From assembly GCA_039105265.1 (NCBI GenBank), contig JAPFFF010000003.1, positions 3,162,001 to 3,226,000 of the forward strand: 64,000 nucleotides of DNA, written 5' to 3'. A model generated the notes under the pieces. The model worked only from the letters and a program-made list of their open reading frames with translations, did not search any database and was not told the DNA's origin. This document shows positions 22,307-32,041 of this stretch, piece after piece (position 1 is the stretch's first letter; each line of letters starts with the position of its first letter). The position numbers and the translations under genes are program-made. This DNA is from Tritrichomonas musculus. Lineage: Eukaryota > Parabasalia > Tritrichomonadida > Tritrichomonadidae.

Positions 22307-22927
22307 ATGTGTGATAATAAAGCACAAGCATGTTGCCCATGTGTTGCTCGAATTGGAAAAGAAGCTCCTGATTTCAAAGGTCAAGCAGTTTTACCATCAC
22401 TTGAATTTGGAGATATCGAATTGTCACAGTTCAAAGGCAAATGGCTAGTTTTATTCTCATATCCATTGGACTTTACATTTGTTTGCCCAACAGAAATCAT
22501 CCAATTCTCGAAAGAATATGAAGAATTCAAGAAGATTAATTGTGAAGTTGTTGGTATTTCAATTGATTCAGTTTATACACATCTTGCATGGATGGGCATT
22601 CAAACAAATCAAGGAGGTATTGGAAATATCAAATATCCAATCATTGGAGATCTTGGAGGCAAAATCTCAAAGAAATATGGATTTTACATGTGTGATGCAG
22701 GACATGATCTTCGAGGCACAGTTATTATTGATCCAGATGGTATTGTTCGTCACATCAGCATGAATCATCCAGATGTTGGTCGAAACATTGATGAAGTTTT
22801 AAGACTTGTTAAAGGATATCAATTTGCACGAGAACATGGAGAAGTTTGCCCCGCACAATGGCACGAAGGTGCAGATACAATTAAACCTGATCCAAAGAAA
22901 TCATTAGAATATTTCCAAAAGCATTGA
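22307..22927 (+). CDS. Typical 2-Cys peroxiredoxin (thioredoxin peroxidase)
   Basis: A 206-residue AhpC/Prx1-type peroxiredoxin that reduces hydrogen peroxide and organic peroxides using thioredoxin. The peroxidatic cysteine is C60 in FTFVCPTE, with T57 and R136 (DLRGTVIID) completing the active site. The resolving cysteine is C181 in GEVCPAQW. A GGIG loop near 103 and a C-terminal YF (residues 202-203) correspond to the GGLG/YF pair that makes eukaryotic enzymes prone to overoxidation. The N-terminus carries a cysteine cluster (C2, C9, C10, C12), unusual for the family. No targeting signal is evident, so it is probably cytosolic. Such enzymes are the main antioxidant defence of microaerophilic trichomonads. 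It is a single-exon gene about 730 bp downstream of the transposon array. Confidence 0.96.
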   Translation: MCDNKAQACCPCVARIGKEAPDFKGQAVLPSLEFGDIELSQFKGKWLVLFSYPLDFTFVCPTEIIQFSKEYEEFKKINCEVVGISIDSVYTHLAWMGIQTNQGGIGNIKYPIIGDLGGKISKKYGFYMCDAGHDLRGTVIIDPDGIVRHISMNHPDVGRNIDEVLRLVKGYQFAREHGEVCPAQWHEGADTIKPDPKKSLEYFQKH

Positions 22928-23181
22928 AATAATTCTTCGTAATTTTAGAGATTTAGTAAAAAATTAAACTTTTATTAAATTTTAATATAATTGTTCGAAA
23001 AACTTATTTGATTATTTTTTAAAGTTTAAGTGTAAGATTAATATTTTCTTTACAGTTATAATATTTTAATAATTTGATTGCTTTTTATAAAGTTATTTTC
23101 GAAATTAATATATTAACGTTGTAGATAATGCAAAATTTTTTTTAAATCAAAAAATTATTAACGTGCATTTGAAATTTTATA

Positions 23182-23739
23182 ATGTTGATTTTTACTCTCA
23201 TTTTATTCTCTTTCAGCCACAAGCTCTCTTTCGATAGATTGCAAAATCTTACCTCACTCCTTTCCAATTTGGAATCTAACCAAATAAGTGAAGAAGATTT
23301 TGAAAAAGAATTACAAAGTTTTGAAATAGAAGAAGAATCAAATCAATACAAACTTAAGGTGTCCGGTCTGGCCCAAAATAAAGATGACTTTCAGCAGCTT
23401 ATTGGTGAAAGTTCTACAATTAAATATTTTGCTTTTCACCCTGCCGGTAAAAATGTTGAATTGAATTATGCATTTTCTGAAGAAAAATGTATTAAAAAAA
23501 TCGATTTTAAAAAACCAGAAAACTTATCCAATAATGATTTTTGTTTCTGGGTCAACGATTTAAAAAATACGCTTACTCTTTCAGGTAAAAAGAATGTTTT
23601 CAATGGTTTTAACGGTTCTTGGGAGGATGATGAATGCATTAAAACTGAATTTATCAATATTAAATCATCTTCCAATAAACTCACTGCATCAAAAGCAGTT
23701 TGCTTTTCTGAAATAGAAATAAAATTTGATGATGATTAA
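23182..23739 (+). CDS. Small secreted or lumenal protein of unknown function
   Basis: A 185-residue protein that starts with a likely signal peptide (MLIFTLILFSFSHKLSF), followed by an acidic helical segment and a mixed region with four cysteines (in EEKCIKK, DFCFWV, DECIKTE and KAVCFSE). It ends in an acidic tail. There is no transmembrane segment after the signal, so secretion or residence in the endomembrane lumen is inferred. I recognise no family. Its sequence complexity is normal, which supports a real gene. Confidence 0.6.
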   Translation: MLIFTLILFSFSHKLSFDRLQNLTSLLSNLESNQISEEDFEKELQSFEIEEESNQYKLKVSGLAQNKDDFQQLIGESSTIKYFAFHPAGKNVELNYAFSEEKCIKKIDFKKPENLSNNDFCFWVNDLKNTLTLSGKKNVFNGFNGSWEDDECIKTEFINIKSSSNKLTASKAVCFSEIEIKFDDD

Positions 23740-24194
23740 TTTTTATATTTATATATTATATTACTTTGATTGATTCTAATTACTCCAAATTAGAAAAATT
23801 AAATTTTACGTTATTTTTTAATTGCTTTTATAATTGTTCTCGTTTATTCTATTGTAAATCTTTTTTATATTTCAAGAAAAAGCTTGGTAAAAATAGCATT
23901 GCATAATTAAATTTCAAATTAATCATTTATTGTGATAAATAATTTTTTTTGAGAAAAAAATCATGTATGGTAATGTTTTCCCATGGCTTGCAATTAAATA
24001 AATAAATAATTTGAGTTATTTATTTTTGGTCATTCGAGTATGAAATCAATATCAATTAAAAAATGAATATCTGGTAATTATTATGCCGTTTGTTGTCAGT
24101 AGTGCACTGCATATAGAATTTATAATCAAAAAATATTTTCTTTTTGTAATTTTCTATTGATTCATTTTTATTGAAAACTTTTCATATAAAAATA
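23740..24194. other. Intergenic region, nothing recognised
   Basis: About 455 bp of AT-rich sequence between two same-strand genes, with short direct repeats of TAAATAAATAAA. No inverted-end element is seen. Confidence 0.5.
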
Positions 24195-24195
24195 A

Positions 24196-24206
24196 TCACT
24201 TTTTCA
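24196..24206 (+). promoter_or_regulatory. Inr-like motif of the pseudokinase gene
   Basis: TCACTTTTTCA lies 29 nt before the chosen ATG, close to the trichomonad initiator pattern TCAYTWYTCA. It supports the start at 24,225. Confidence 0.4.
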
Positions 24207-24224
24207 AAAGGTAATATCATAATC

Positions 24225-27173
24225 ATGTTAACTCTACAACAACTTCTTTCTACAATTGCGCCTGTTAATCTTTCATTAAAATCAAAACCGCTTTCATCTT
24301 ATACTGAATCCCTAAATCAAAATATTGAAGCAATTTTTTCTCAATTAAATTCAATCACTATTCATAGAGAGAAATTCAACCAAATCGCAAAATACCTTCA
24401 AACTATCAAGCAATTAATTTTTTCAAACCAATCTATGCATATTTCTCTTCCGTTCGCAAAGCACATTGAGGTTTTTAATTCAGATTTATCTAACATTTAT
24501 GATCTTTCTTTGAAATGTGTTGATTATTATGTTCAAAGAATATTAAATGATCAGCCTTTCGCTTCAACTTGGGAAATTTTTCTTCGTTTCTGGCTTTCAT
24601 CCTTGAAATTTTTAACATTTATTGACCAAAATCAATTTTTTGATTTAATACCTCTTTGCAATGCGCATATGAATGATCTTCTTTATATCAAAACAAATTT
24701 GAGCTCAAGCATGAGTCAAGAACGTTTAGAGGAAATAATTCAAACAATTACCTTAGACCCAGAAGATCTTGATTTTAAAGATATTAAAAGTCAAGAGTTT
24801 TTAAACAAAACACCATTTTCATTAAATTTCAAAGCTTCAATTGAAAATACTCCTTATACGTTAGAAGTATTTAATCCAGAATTTGATACAGCAATTATTC
24901 ATAGGAAATATGTAACAATGTTGTCACAATTGATTCATCCGAACATTGTACCTTTTTGCAAATCATCCAAAACCTTGCCTTATTCTATTCTCTCTCCTTA
25001 TTATCAAAAAGGAACCCTTGCTTCCCATCTTCATATATCTATGACTGATGGCGATGGAAATCCGTACACCAGCTCAGATCTCTCACCAACTCGACTATCA
25101 ATAATACTACTTGATACAGCGCGTGCCCTTGAGTATTTACACTCTCGAAAGATATGTCATCGTAATATAAATCCAAATAATATTTATTTAAGCAATAATT
25201 ATAGTGCTGTTGTAAATGGAATGTGGAATATTTGCAATGAACCAATAATTGAAAAAGATATTCCATTTTCTCCTTACATTGCTCCAGAAGTTTTACTTGA
25301 TCCGTCATGTTACAATGAAAAAAGCGATGTTTATTCCTTTACTTATCTTGTTTGGGAATTATATCATAATCAAATTCCTTTTGGTGATATATCATCCTAT
25401 GCAGCAAAGAATGAAATAATATATCAAGATCTTCGTCCACACTTGCCATCAAATCCAGACCATGTTAACTTTTTCATTTGTGGCTGGCTTCGTAATCCAG
25501 ATAACCGACCAACAATGACCGAAATTGTCCAATCAATTGAAAATAAAGAAATTTTAGTTCCAGGAACTGATGAAAATCAATTCTTGTCATATGTTGAGTC
25601 AACTCGCCGAAGTCATAATGCAGCACTCAAAGGCATTTTACAACTTCAAATAGGTAATCTTAAGCAACTTGAAAGCATTGATAGACTTGATGATAAATCG
25701 ATTGAATTACTTTTGAATGTTTTCATTGATTCCCAAGATATTCAAATGAGAGATTTATCAAAGCAACTTCTTCTTAAAAACCTAGAAAGAACGCAAAATT
25801 TATCACTTAAATCACTTGTCCAATACTGTCATTTAAGTCTCATTATTCCATCTATTCAGCAGCATGTTTTGTCAATTTGTCATCAACTTCCAGATCGTAA
25901 AGAATTTGTTCGCCTTCTTTTTACAACTATTGAAAAATCTCAAGCAATCAAATTTTTGATTTTGCTTGGATTACAAGAAAATGAATGTGAATTAGTCCTT
26001 GAAGCAGGTTGTTCTCAAGCGCCTGAAATTGCTGAAAAAGCAGCTCATGCAGTTGTTTCATCATTTCCGCATTCGTCGTATATTTTTGATTATGCGAAGA
26101 AGAATCCTGTTTATTATGAAATTGCCTTGCAATATATTAAATCTCTTGATGACGAATCATTGAATAGAATGAGTAAGAGAATAATATTATTTGCAGATGG
26201 AGCATCTGATCAAGTTTTGAATGATTTGAATTTACTGGTTATGAGAATAGATATAGATAAGAATCCTGATTTCGATCCAAATTGTCTCTTATTCAAACTT
26301 TTAGCAGAAAATGATTATGTTGATACTATCGCAAAATTCGCTCATTATCGCGTTTATTGTAGTAGATTCGTTCAGAAATTACTTCCTAATTTGGTCACCA
26401 AAAATCCTGATGTTGCATTAATGATTGTTTTAGAAGCTCGTTCTTTTCATGAATTAGATAATGACGTTAAAAAAGTAAATGTATTGAAATTAATCACTCT
26501 TTGTATATCACAGAAAAACTTCGATATAGCATTTAAGGCTGCTGCCAAACTTCAATTTACTCCAGATATTTTAAGAGCAAACTTTGATCTAGCTGAAGAA
26601 ATTTGTAAATATATGATTGATTTTTCAAATGATGAAAATGTTTTAAGTATGGTTCATTTCACCCTCTTTCCTTACGTTTTATATTCGGATTGGAATAAAG
26701 ATGAAAAAGTAATTGAAATTACGTCTAAATTATTACAATCCAATTCAGAAACAATTGCATCTAGAGCATTAACTTTTGCTGTTGCTTTTTCACAGAATAA
26801 AGCTGTTGCTAAAGCAATGGCATCACAAGTTAACAACTTAATTGCAGCCTCGAAATTCTTAGATTCGCAAACCCCACAATTTGTATACTTAACAGTTAGA
26901 TTTGTAGCAAATTTAGCACCTTTTATGAATGTAAATGATCACATTGAAGGAATTGTTAGAAAAGAAATGGAATTAGCTAACTATACATATGCAAATAACC
27001 CAAGAATGGTTACAATAATACTTCAATCATTCTTGCTCTTCCAGAAAATTGAATGGGGACAATTGTCTAGTAAATGTGGTGCTATGGAATTTGTCAATCA
27101 ACTTGAATCAAGCAATTTATATAATAATAATAATGCAATAATGAACCTAATTAATAAATTGAAGACGTATTAA
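24225..27173 (+). CDS. Large pseudokinase (TKL-like) with helical N-terminal and C-terminal repeat domains
   Basis: A 982-residue protein. Residues 1-180 are helical, possibly a four-helix-type bundle. Residues about 205-440 are a protein kinase fold of the tyrosine-kinase-like group (HPNIVPF, then ALEYLHSRKICHRNINPNN, APEVL, SDVYSFTYLVWEL, RPTM). All three catalytic motifs are degraded: no VAIK lysine (LEVFNP instead), HRD reads HRN at 312-314 with the next K also N, and DFG is replaced by VNGMWN. Residues about 460-980 are alpha-helical, probably ARM/HEAT repeats. It should therefore act as a scaffold, not an enzyme. The frame extends upstream to 24,171 only through a TTG; the first ATG is at 24,225, following TCACTTTTTCA. 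Confidence 0.82.
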   Translation: MLTLQQLLSTIAPVNLSLKSKPLSSYTESLNQNIEAIFSQLNSITIHREKFNQIAKYLQTIKQLIFSNQSMHISLPFAKHIEVFNSDLSNIYDLSLKCVDYYVQRILNDQPFASTWEIFLRFWLSSLKFLTFIDQNQFFDLIPLCNAHMNDLLYIKTNLSSSMSQERLEEIIQTITLDPEDLDFKDIKSQEFLNKTPFSLNFKASIENTPYTLEVFNPEFDTAIIHRKYVTMLSQLIHPNIVPFCKSSKTLPYSILSPYYQKGTLASHLHISMTDGDGNPYTSSDLSPTRLSIILLDTARALEYLHSRKICHRNINPNNIYLSNNYSAVVNGMWNICNEPIIEKDIPFSPYIAPEVLLDPSCYNEKSDVYSFTYLVWELYHNQIPFGDISSYAAKNEIIYQDLRPHLPSNPDHVNFFICGWLRNPDNRPTMTEIVQSIENKEILVPGTDENQFLSYVESTRRSHNAALKGILQLQIGNLKQLESIDRLDDKSIELLLNVFIDSQDIQMRDLSKQLLLKNLERTQNLSLKSLVQYCHLSLIIPSIQQHVLSICHQLPDRKEFVRLLFTTIEKSQAIKFLILLGLQENECELVLEAGCSQAPEIAEKAAHAVVSSFPHSSYIFDYAKKNPVYYEIALQYIKSLDDESLNRMSKRIILFADGASDQVLNDLNLLVMRIDIDKNPDFDPNCLLFKLLAENDYVDTIAKFAHYRVYCSRFVQKLLPNLVTKNPDVALMIVLEARSFHELDNDVKKVNVLKLITLCISQKNFDIAFKAAAKLQFTPDILRANFDLAEEICKYMIDFSNDENVLSMVHFTLFPYVLYSDWNKDEKVIEITSKLLQSNSETIASRALTFAVAFSQNKAVAKAMASQVNNLIAASKFLDSQTPQFVYLTVRFVANLAPFMNVNDHIEGIVRKEMELANYTYANNPRMVTIILQSFLLFQKIEWGQLSSKCGAMEFVNQLESSNLYNNNNAIMNLINKLKTY

Positions 27174-27536
27174 GAGTTAAGAAAGAATAAATATTGTTAT
27201 AGCCTTCAAAATTTTATAATTTTTCCCTCTCTTATTTAAAATGAAATATGTATCTAAAAATATTCACAAAATAAAGTACTAATATTTTTGATATTTCACT
27301 CTTTTGTGAGATTGTAATGAATTGTAATATGTTATTTTTCTAACACTTGCGACTGATATATTTTGATATGTATTAAAATATTGAAAATAATAAAATCTCT
27401 TCAAGGAATAATGTAATTTTATTAAATTACGCAATATTCTATCATTGGATAAAAGGAATATTTTTTTTTTTCATGAGTTTGTAAATGTTTTTTCTTTTAA
27501 AACGATAGTTTTTTTGAAATAATCTCGTTATTAAAT
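27174..27536. other. Intergenic region, nothing recognised
   Basis: About 360 bp of AT-rich 3' and 5' flank between two same-strand genes. Confidence 0.5.
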
Positions 27537-29606
27537 ATGACGAAGTCTCCAGAGACGGATGGGAGCCTTTTTCCAACAGAATTAACAGATGCTAAAATTG
27601 AATTATCAAAATTACCTCCTTTAGATCCGCAGAAATCAAATAATTCCGCATCAGTTAACAAACCTAATGTTCTAAGTGATGTTATAAATGATAGTCTAAA
27701 TGACTTTAATATCAACAATAATACCAATAATGATAATACTGATACGCTTAATAGCAATAATATTAGTAATAATGCTAGTGGTGATAACAATTCTAATTTA
27801 AATACTGCTGGCAACGATAACGATTCTAATTTAAATAATATTGGCAGCAATGTAACTAGCAATATTAATAATAATGATGATGGCAGCAACGATGACTCAA
27901 ATAATGAAAGCAATACGAATAATAATAATGGAGTTAACGAGGATACTGATCAAGAAAATAAAAAAGAGCAAGGGAATAAAGATGATAAAGAAGAAATCAA
28001 AATAGGTGATGAAGAAGCAGATGGATTACTTCAAGAACAAGCTAATGCATTAATTGGATCAATCGTTACTTCTTCAACTAATGAAAAAGAAAGCAATGCA
28101 AACGCTTCTTCAACTAGATCGCAAAACCCATCTCAAAATGTTTCAAATCCAAATTCCCAACAAGCATCAAATCAAACAAGCCAAAAAAATTCCACGAAAG
28201 GTTCAACAACAAATTCAGTTCGTAATACAGCTCCTATTTCAAATCGATCATCTTCATCCTTAACGTCGCATTCATACAGTTCTACTAGAAAAACAACCAA
28301 AACTTCTATAAATAGGAGAATTGGTAAATTACCGCCATCACGAATATCTTTCAATCAAGAAATGTCTAAAATACCAAAAGATATACTTCACAATCCATAT
28401 GTAACAAAGCGTTTAAACATTTTCCCCGCACGCAGTACAAATCCGCCAAAAGCAGCATTATCTAATGTTGAATATCGAAATCGAGTAATTCCTCAAAAAG
28501 ACGAGTTAACAGAAAAAATATTAAACGGAGAAGAGCCTGAAGAAGAGCCAACTATAGAACAGTTGAAAAACTCTGCAAATATTCTTAGAATTTATGAAAA
28601 GGACTTAATTGATAAATCAGAATATCTTGAAGCCAAAAAAGTTGCACAAGCATTTCAAAAAACATTAGCTAAAATAAAAAAGAAGTCTTCTTCTACTGAA
28701 GTTAAAACTGGACTTGAAAGTTTAATTGCAAAAAGAAATGAGTTAATGATTATAGCAGATGATAAAAAAGAAGAATGGGATGATATTATAGCAAAGTATC
28801 AATCTGATACTGAAGCTCATGTTAATAATATGAAGCAACAGCATCAAGAAAAAATCAAACAATTTAACTCAGAAATTCCATCAGAATTAACTCCCCTTTT
28901 CAAGCGAAATTCGGTTAGTTATTTAACTATGAGGTCAAATGAAAAATATCTGGCCTTAAACCGTCATTTTGATGAAGCACATAAAATGAAATTAAAGGCA
29001 GATGAAATTGAAGAAATAGAAAGAGAAGATAACTTTTCTAAGATGGATGAGTTTTATCGTAAAAAGAGAGAGCAGTTAAAGCAACTTCAACAACTCGAAA
29101 TAATTAATTATCGATGTTATGCAAATACTAGAAAAAATGAATTGATTTTCCAAAAAGAAAAAAGCATTTCAGGGCCTTTATTACGTGCTGAAAAAATAGA
29201 TAAAGAAATAAAAAGAATTTGTGAAAAACGAGGAATCAAACAAAATCAACTTAATTTTGACTTAGTTGATGATGAGCGAGTTAAATTAATTAAATCAAAA
29301 GAGAAAGAAAATGATGATATTTTCAAGCATTCGCGTGGAAACCTTCAAGATGAAAACAAGAAATCATCAAATGATGATCCAAAGGAGAAAAAAGAAGAAC
29401 CAAGAGCAGAAGAAGAAGAAAAGAATGAAAATGGAGAAGAAGAAAGCAAAAATAATGAGGAGGAAGAAGAAAAGAATGAAAAACAAGCGATTAATGAAGA
29501 AGAAACTAAAAATGAAAAGCAAGAAATTGAAGAAGAAGAAGAAAAAAATGAAAAAGTTGTTGATGATGATGAAAATAGAAAGAAAGATGAAGAAAGCAAT
29601 ACTTAA
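27537..29606 (+). CDS. Asn-rich, coiled-coil protein with Glu/Lys-rich tail (unknown)
   Basis: A 689-residue protein. Residues about 45-140 are a low-complexity Asn/Asp tract, residues 190-270 are Ser/Thr-rich, and residues 290-560 form a conserved-looking helical and coiled-coil region with short proline-bounded segments (MSKIPKDILHNPYVTKRL, then EEEPTIEQL). Residues 570-689 are almost pure Glu/Lys/Asn. The coiled-coil core is not low complexity and should be the functional part. There is no membrane segment or signal. I do not recognise the family; a cytoskeletal role would be a guess. Confidence 0.75.
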   Translation: MTKSPETDGSLFPTELTDAKIELSKLPPLDPQKSNNSASVNKPNVLSDVINDSLNDFNINNNTNNDNTDTLNSNNISNNASGDNNSNLNTAGNDNDSNLNNIGSNVTSNINNNDDGSNDDSNNESNTNNNNGVNEDTDQENKKEQGNKDDKEEIKIGDEEADGLLQEQANALIGSIVTSSTNEKESNANASSTRSQNPSQNVSNPNSQQASNQTSQKNSTKGSTTNSVRNTAPISNRSSSSLTSHSYSSTRKTTKTSINRRIGKLPPSRISFNQEMSKIPKDILHNPYVTKRLNIFPARSTNPPKAALSNVEYRNRVIPQKDELTEKILNGEEPEEEPTIEQLKNSANILRIYEKDLIDKSEYLEAKKVAQAFQKTLAKIKKKSSSTEVKTGLESLIAKRNELMIIADDKKEEWDDIIAKYQSDTEAHVNNMKQQHQEKIKQFNSEIPSELTPLFKRNSVSYLTMRSNEKYLALNRHFDEAHKMKLKADEIEEIEREDNFSKMDEFYRKKREQLKQLQQLEIINYRCYANTRKNELIFQKEKSISGPLLRAEKIDKEIKRICEKRGIKQNQLNFDLVDDERVKLIKSKEKENDDIFKHSRGNLQDENKKSSNDDPKEKKEEPRAEEEEKNENGEEESKNNEEEEEKNEKQAINEEETKNEKQEIEEEEEKNEKVVDDDENRKKDEESNT

Positions 29607-29798
29607 TAATAGATGCTGTTTAATTTTTTTATATTTAATATTATTTGTTCTGTATTTATTTTGTTTACAATTGAATAAAATTATATTTGCCTCGGATAAA
29701 AGCAAATTTACTTTTTATTGGTGTTTGATTTCAAAGTTTTCACTTAATTTTTTAATAGATTGAAAATATTTTTATTACATACAAAAAAATGGAATTTT

Positions 29799-30521
29799 TT
29801 AAATCTTACTAAATCCGTGAACTGATAGATCATGTTCTTGATTTGCTTGTTGTCCAAGCATAAATGGTAATTCTTCCTCGTTTATTTCAGACGATTTAAT
29901 TCTGAAAAAGCGCGAGATCATGAGATATGTAATAGCAATTATAATAATAAGAAATAAGGATGTTAAAAATACACTCCCAAAGGTTATGCGTGAAACCGGT
30001 GTAGTTGGAGGAGCATACCTTTCTCTAATTTGATCTAAAATTTCAGCCATCTTATTTTTATGAGAGGTTTTGTTTTGATTGTCATTATTTCTTTGATTGT
30101 TGCTATTTTTTGGTTTGAAATTATTTTTTATTTTAAGCAATTCAAGTCCAGCTTTTAATTGATTAATGTTATCAGCAATTTCATCCATTTGTTTGTGGCT
30201 GTTCTTTCCGTTTTTATTTAAATCAAAGTTTTTTTTACTATTTCGGACTTCATTACGATGTCTTTTTTTTTTGTTTTCTTTAGGATCAAATTTATTTGAA
30301 ATAATTTTCTCTTCTGTTGTTTTATTGTTTCTTTTGTTTACTTCTTTGGAATTATTTTCCTTATTCAATACTGTATCTTTGTCGAGTAAATAATTATCAA
30401 CATCGAAAATGGGTTTAATTTTGTTTTCTTCTAAAACTATATTTATGTGTTTTGGTGGAACTGGTCTTTTTATATTACTATGATCATTAGTTATCGAGAA
30501 AAATAAGAAAAAATTTAACAT
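29799..30521 (-). CDS. Single-pass membrane protein with Lys/Asn-rich ectodomain (unknown)
   Basis: A 240-residue protein. The start is hydrophobic (MLNFFLFFS, a possible short signal), then about 150 residues rich in Lys and Asn. One transmembrane helix follows near residues 178-202 (VFLTSLFLIIIIAITYLMIS), then a 35-residue tail with acidic residues. The topology resembles a type I membrane protein, or a tail-near anchor if the N-terminus is not cleaved. No family is recognised. The frame extends one TTG codon upstream; the ATG at 30,521 is the start. Confidence 0.65.
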   Translation of the reverse strand: MLNFFLFFSITNDHSNIKRPVPPKHINIVLEENKIKPIFDVDNYLLDKDTVLNKENNSKEVNKRNNKTTEEKIISNKFDPKENKKKRHRNEVRNSKKNFDLNKNGKNSHKQMDEIADNINQLKAGLELLKIKNNFKPKNSNNQRNNDNQNKTSHKNKMAEILDQIRERYAPPTTPVSRITFGSVFLTSLFLIIIIAITYLMISRFFRIKSSEINEEELPFMLGQQANQEHDLSVHGFSKI

Positions 30522-30829
30522 CAAATATGTAAATGATATGGTTATATTAATTTTGAATGCTATGATCAGAAAGCTAATATCTTATGATGCATAAATTAAA
30601 ATACAAAAATAAGATAAAATATATTGTATTCACTGGGAAATATTTATGAATCCATCTATTAATCAATGATAATAATAAAATAAAATGAAGATTAGGTAGA
30701 ATTAAAAAAAAACTAATTAATTATGTAAATTTGTTTTAATTGCATTGAAATAAAAGAATTTGTTTATTGAACACTATGTTTTACTTAAAATAATAATAAT
30801 AATAATATTTAAACAGATTTTAGAAATAA
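30522..30829. other. Intergenic region, nothing recognised
   Basis: About 308 bp between two minus-strand genes. It is AT-rich, with a short AAT triplet run near 30,790-30,808. Confidence 0.5.
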
Positions 30830-31924
30830 TCAAGCAACAGCATTTGTAACAATTTGTGAAAGCGCAGGCCATATTTCCCTAGGAAACAAGGGAACATCAA
30901 CTAGGTGACAAAGATCTGGATGCTGATTAAAGAGAACTGCGTTTTGATAATTATTAACTGCATTGCCAGCAGCCATGAAATTTTGTGCTTGATTTTTAAA
31001 TTCGCCAGCTAGATTAGGTATATTGTTTTGCTGCTGATTCTTTTGGTTGGAATTTTGGGGTACATTTTGTGATACTTTTTGATTAGATGTATTTGATTGA
31101 TTCTGGTTAAAAACAGGCTCTTTTACTTTTGGATATACAGGCATCTTAAAATTGCCAGGTTGAGGATATGAAACCTGTGGTTTTTGTGATTGGAATAAGT
31201 TGGTTGGTGGTTGAAAAGGAGGAGGATTTGATGGCTGTTGTTGATTTGTAGGTTGTTGCTGGTTTGTTGGTGGGTGTTGATTTATAGGCTGTTGATTTAA
31301 TGGTTGTTGAGGTGGAGCAGTCAATGTAGGTTTAGATTTGGGTGGTTGTTGAGATTGAGGCGGTGTCTTTTGATCCGATGTAGGCGAGCCTATTATAAAT
31401 TCAATTTTTTTTAAATCTCCTCTAAAAACTTTTGTAGCAATTCTCTTTATTCCATCTGTAACTTGGCTTTCGGTAAATGTTTGATCAACAAAAAACATTC
31501 TGATATCCGGAGTACATGCTTCTGGATTTGAAAGCTGAGTTAATGTTTGATTTCCAAATAAATCTTTAACAATTGAACGAAAAGTAGTAAACGATTCAAT
31601 ATTAACAATCTCTGATGTAACGCATAATATCCGGAAAGAATTTTCTAAATTTTCGGGTAATGTTTTTGAATCTATATTAATATTCTTTATATTATCTTTT
31701 ATTGTGCTTATCGCATTCATAATAATATCAAATCCGCTCAATTTGAAGGAATGTTGCAGGTTTTTAAGTGTTTCTTTTTTAACTTCTTCAATATTTTTCC
31801 TATTGACAGCTTGTACAAATGAGCGTTCAGTTGCATCAACTTGATACTTTTCTTTCTTGTGTATTTGATTGAATTCAGATTTCATTGTCATGCAATTAGC
31901 TTGAAGTTTTTGAGCTTTCTTCAT
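30830..31924 (-). CDS. IST1-like protein (possible ESCRT-III/Vps4 regulator)
   Basis: A 364-residue protein from the ATG at 31,924, which directly follows TCATTTTTTAAA; an upstream ATG at 32,005 gives a hydrophobic extension that I consider spurious. Residues 1-175 are helical. They open with a basic helix (MKKAQKLQANCMTMKSEF) and continue with segments resembling the IST1 domain (IESFTTFRSIVKDLFG, then PDIRMFFVDQTFTESQV). Residues 180-320 are a Pro/Gln/Asn-rich linker, like that of IST1 proteins. A conserved C-terminal stretch ends the protein (LCHLVDVPLFP). IST1 binds ESCRT-III and Vps4 during membrane remodelling. The assignment rests on pattern only and is moderate at best. Confidence 0.55.
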   Translation of the reverse strand: MKKAQKLQANCMTMKSEFNQIHKKEKYQVDATERSFVQAVNRKNIEEVKKETLKNLQHSFKLSGFDIIMNAISTIKDNIKNINIDSKTLPENLENSFRILCVTSEIVNIESFTTFRSIVKDLFGNQTLTQLSNPEACTPDIRMFFVDQTFTESQVTDGIKRIATKVFRGDLKKIEFIIGSPTSDQKTPPQSQQPPKSKPTLTAPPQQPLNQQPINQHPPTNQQQPTNQQQPSNPPPFQPPTNLFQSQKPQVSYPQPGNFKMPVYPKVKEPVFNQNQSNTSNQKVSQNVPQNSNQKNQQQNNIPNLAGEFKNQAQNFMAAGNAVNNYQNAVLFNQHPDLCHLVDVPLFPREIWPALSQIVTNAVA

Positions 31925-31936
31925 TTTAAAAAATGA
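31925..31936 (-). promoter_or_regulatory. Inr-like motif of the IST1-like gene
   Basis: The minus strand reads TCATTTTTTAAA followed by the ATG, giving a leader of about 10 nt. It decides the start in favour of 31,924. Confidence 0.5.
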
Positions 31937-32041
31937 AGGGCAAATTTTTATAAAATTTTCAAAATAAAAAAAAAGAGATAATGATATCTGATATATATAA
32001 AACATTTAATACAAAAAACAAAACATAAAAAGAAATACTAT

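Noticed and set aside
29311-29763. Lys/Met-rich open stretch overlapping the 3' end of the coiled-coil gene
   Set aside because: It is a frame shadow of the Glu/Lys-rich tail of the gene at 27,537.
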